Positions 62,507 through 64,000 of a stretch of 64,000 nt of DNA are shown piece after piece (the stretch's first letter is position 1; each line of letters begins with the position of its first letter). The notes beneath the pieces were generated by a model. It saw only the letters and a program-made list of their open reading frames with translations. It made no database searches and was not told the DNA's origin. The DNA lies in NCBI GenBank assembly GCA_964580995.1, contig CAZOMV010000005.1:1-64000 (forward strand). The letters run 5' to 3'. The translations under genes were made by a program, and so were the position numbers. Source of the DNA: JAKJEP01 sp964580995 (GTDB taxonomy: Bacteria; Planctomycetota; Phycisphaerae; Sedimentisphaerales; SM23-30).

Positions 62507-64000
62507 ATGAAAAAATCTAACCATAAAACAGTAAAACGAACCGGACATGTAGTTTCTCATACCCACTGGGACCGCGAGTGGCGCTACCCCATCTGGGAGA
62601 CCCGCCTGATGCTGGTGGACTTTATGGATGAACTGATCGGCCTGCTCGAAAAAGGCTCCTACCCCGGCTTCCTGCTCGACGGCCAGGTAACACCCGTCCT
62701 CGATTATCTGGAGATTCGCCCCGAAATGACCTACCGGGTCAAGGCCCTGGTTGCCGCCGATAAACTCCAGATCGGCCCCTGGCTGATTTTGCCGGATGAG
62801 TTCCCCATCGACGGGGAATCCCTCGTCCGCAACCTCCTGCTGGGAACCCGCCAGGCCCGCGAACTGGGCGGAGTCTTCAACGTCGGCTACACCTCCTTCG
62901 GCTGGGGCCAGACCGCCCAGCTTCCCCAGATTTACGCCGGCTTCGGCATCGACCTGGGCATGGTCGGCAAACGGGTTGACAAAAAGCGGGCGCCCAATTC
63001 CGAGTTCATCTGGCGATCCCCCGACGGCAGCGAAATGCTCACCACCCGCTTCGGCGACCTGGGCCGCCAGAACTTCTACTTCTGCATCCATCTGTCCGCC
63101 CTGTTTGGTATGGAACATCTCGGCGATAAATGGTATTATGACTGGGCTAACGGCGGCCTGGCCTTCCATCGCGCGGACCGCGAGCAAATGGAACAGGATC
63201 ACTTCCGCCTGGACGTCCCGCAAAAATGGTTCCCGGAAATCATCACCCCCGAACTGATCGACAAGACCTGGGAAACTACCGACGAAAGCCTGCTGGACGA
63301 TGACCGCCTCATGATGAACGGCTGCGACTATACCGCCGCCCAGCCGATGTTCTCGGAAATGATGACAAAACTGAACGAAACCGACACCGCCGCCGACCGC
63401 CAGTGGATTCATACCACCATGACCCGCTTCGTCGAGGTCATGCGGCAAAAACTGGACCGCTCGCAACTGCCCGTCGTTACCGGCGAACTCCGCGACGGCC
63501 CCGCCGCCGCCATCACCGGCAACGCCCTGACCACCCGCCTCTACCTCAAGCAACTGAACAAAAAGGCCCAGAATCTCCTGATTCGTTTCGCCGAACCGCT
63601 TTCCGTGCTGGCCGCCCTGGCCGGCGCTCCGTTCCCGGAAACCTTCCTGAACAAAGCCTGGCGATTCCTCCTCGACTCGCACCCCCACGATTCGATCAAT
63701 GGTGTCACCCAGGATAAAACCGTACTCGACGTCGAAAACCGCCTCCAGCAGGTCATCGACCTCTCGCAAAGCCTGGGCAACCGCGCCATGCAGGAACTGA
63801 TCCGTCGGATCGACTTGAGCAGCCACGATGAAAACGATGTCCTGATAATGGTCTTCAATCCCCTGCCCTATCCCCGCCGGGAGATTCTCGAAGCCTGGAT
63901 CAACATGCCCATCCCTGCCGGCCAGACAGAGGCCTTCTGGACCATGGACGTCCAGGGCCTCCAGATGTTCGACGCCCAGGGCCAGCCGGTCAGCACCCAA
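62507..64000 (+). CDS. GH38 alpha-mannosidase-like protein, cut by window end
   Basis: 498 codons are visible and the frame runs off the window. AAGGA is placed six bases before the ATG. There is no signal peptide. The zinc-binding opening is VVSHTHWDREWRYP (His18, His20, Asp22) and the later zinc His is in DSHPHDSINGVTQD (His394). The segment that normally reads GY-x-PDSFG, with Asp as nucleophile and zinc ligand, reads GYTSFGWGQTAQLPQI here, with Phe131 at the Asp position. The protein is therefore a GH38 relative whose activity is uncertain. It is the last visible gene of the plus operon, 37 bases after the kinase. Confidence 0.85.
   Translation, partial: MKKSNHKTVKRTGHVVSHTHWDREWRYPIWETRLMLVDFMDELIGLLEKGSYPGFLLDGQVTPVLDYLEIRPEMTYRVKALVAADKLQIGPWLILPDEFPIDGESLVRNLLLGTRQARELGGVFNVGYTSFGWGQTAQLPQIYAGFGIDLGMVGKRVDKKRAPNSEFIWRSPDGSEMLTTRFGDLGRQNFYFCIHLSALFGMEHLGDKWYYDWANGGLAFHRADREQMEQDHFRLDVPQKWFPEIITPELIDKTWETTDESLLDDDRLMMNGCDYTAAQPMFSEMMTKLNETDTAADRQWIHTTMTRFVEVMRQKLDRSQLPVVTGELRDGPAAAITGNALTTRLYLKQLNKKAQNLLIRFAEPLSVLAALAGAPFPETFLNKAWRFLLDSHPHDSINGVTQDKTVLDVENRLQQVIDLSQSLGNRAMQELIRRIDLSSHDENDVLIMVFNPLPYPRREILEAWINMPIPAGQTEAFWTMDVQGLQMFDAQGQPVSTQ

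Noticed and set aside
62492..64000. A long minus-strand open frame of 502 codons at the right end
   Set aside because: It is antisense to the GH38 gene at 62507, which has a ribosome-binding site and clear family motifs. The minus frame reads as Gly/Glu/Gln/Phe-rich sequence typical of antisense of GC-rich genes.

Overview
The window looks like a scaffold from a Planctomycetota genome, probably of the Phycisphaerae/Sedimentisphaerales kind. This is an inference from gene content, because no rRNA gene is present. The signs are a dockerin-tailed secreted giant, four ECF sigma factors with their own membrane or zinc-finger partners, 'H-X9-DG'-like pseudopilins, lipoprotein SGNH, DUF1080 and PQQ-propeller proteins, and a glycosidase-rich carbohydrate locus. 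A run of exactly 100 N (5782-5881) marks a scaffold join, so this is a draft or metagenome assembly.

Left part (1-24470). A 1339-residue secreted protein with a C-terminal dockerin pair is followed by an ECF sigma factor and its membrane partner. Next comes a tandem duplication of about 1.43 kb carrying a pseudopilin gene; the N-gap lies in its first copy. A minus-strand ECF sigma/zinc-finger anti-sigma pair and a secreted protein follow. A folate/one-carbon cluster encodes a PEPCK-like P-loop protein, a homocysteine methyltransferase-MTHFR fusion and ThyX. Two more ECF sigma modules flank an SGNH-hydrolase/PQQ-propeller pair, and then come an SDR39U1 epimerase, a pyridoxamine-oxidase-like flavoprotein and a DUF1080 lipoprotein.

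Middle part (24835-39493, all minus). This is one long type II secretion/type IV pilus-like cluster. In transcription order it reads PilB/GspE, PilT, PilB/GspE, GspF/PilC, two GspG-like pseudopilins, GspH-, GspI- and GspJ-like pseudopilins, and a large GspK-like protein. The gaps between the minor pseudopilin genes hold palindromes and copies of dispersed repeats.

Right part (39852-64000). This is a divergent carbohydrate locus built around a GntR-LacI type regulator. Leftward runs regulator, GH36, GH38, PfkB kinase, SorE-like zinc dehydrogenase and mannitol-dehydrogenase-like protein. Rightward runs GH36, GH36, GH38, a UroD-like methyltransferase, GH36, PfkB and a GH38 cut by the window end. 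The four GH36 enzymes carry signal peptides and the three GH38 enzymes do not. This suggests that alpha-galactosyl caps are trimmed outside the cytoplasm, alpha-mannosyl linkages are cut inside, and the released sugar or polyol is oxidised and phosphorylated. No transporter and no beta-mannanase is in view, so the substrate remains open. Two back-to-back promoter-like sequences and an inverted repeat lie between the two operons.
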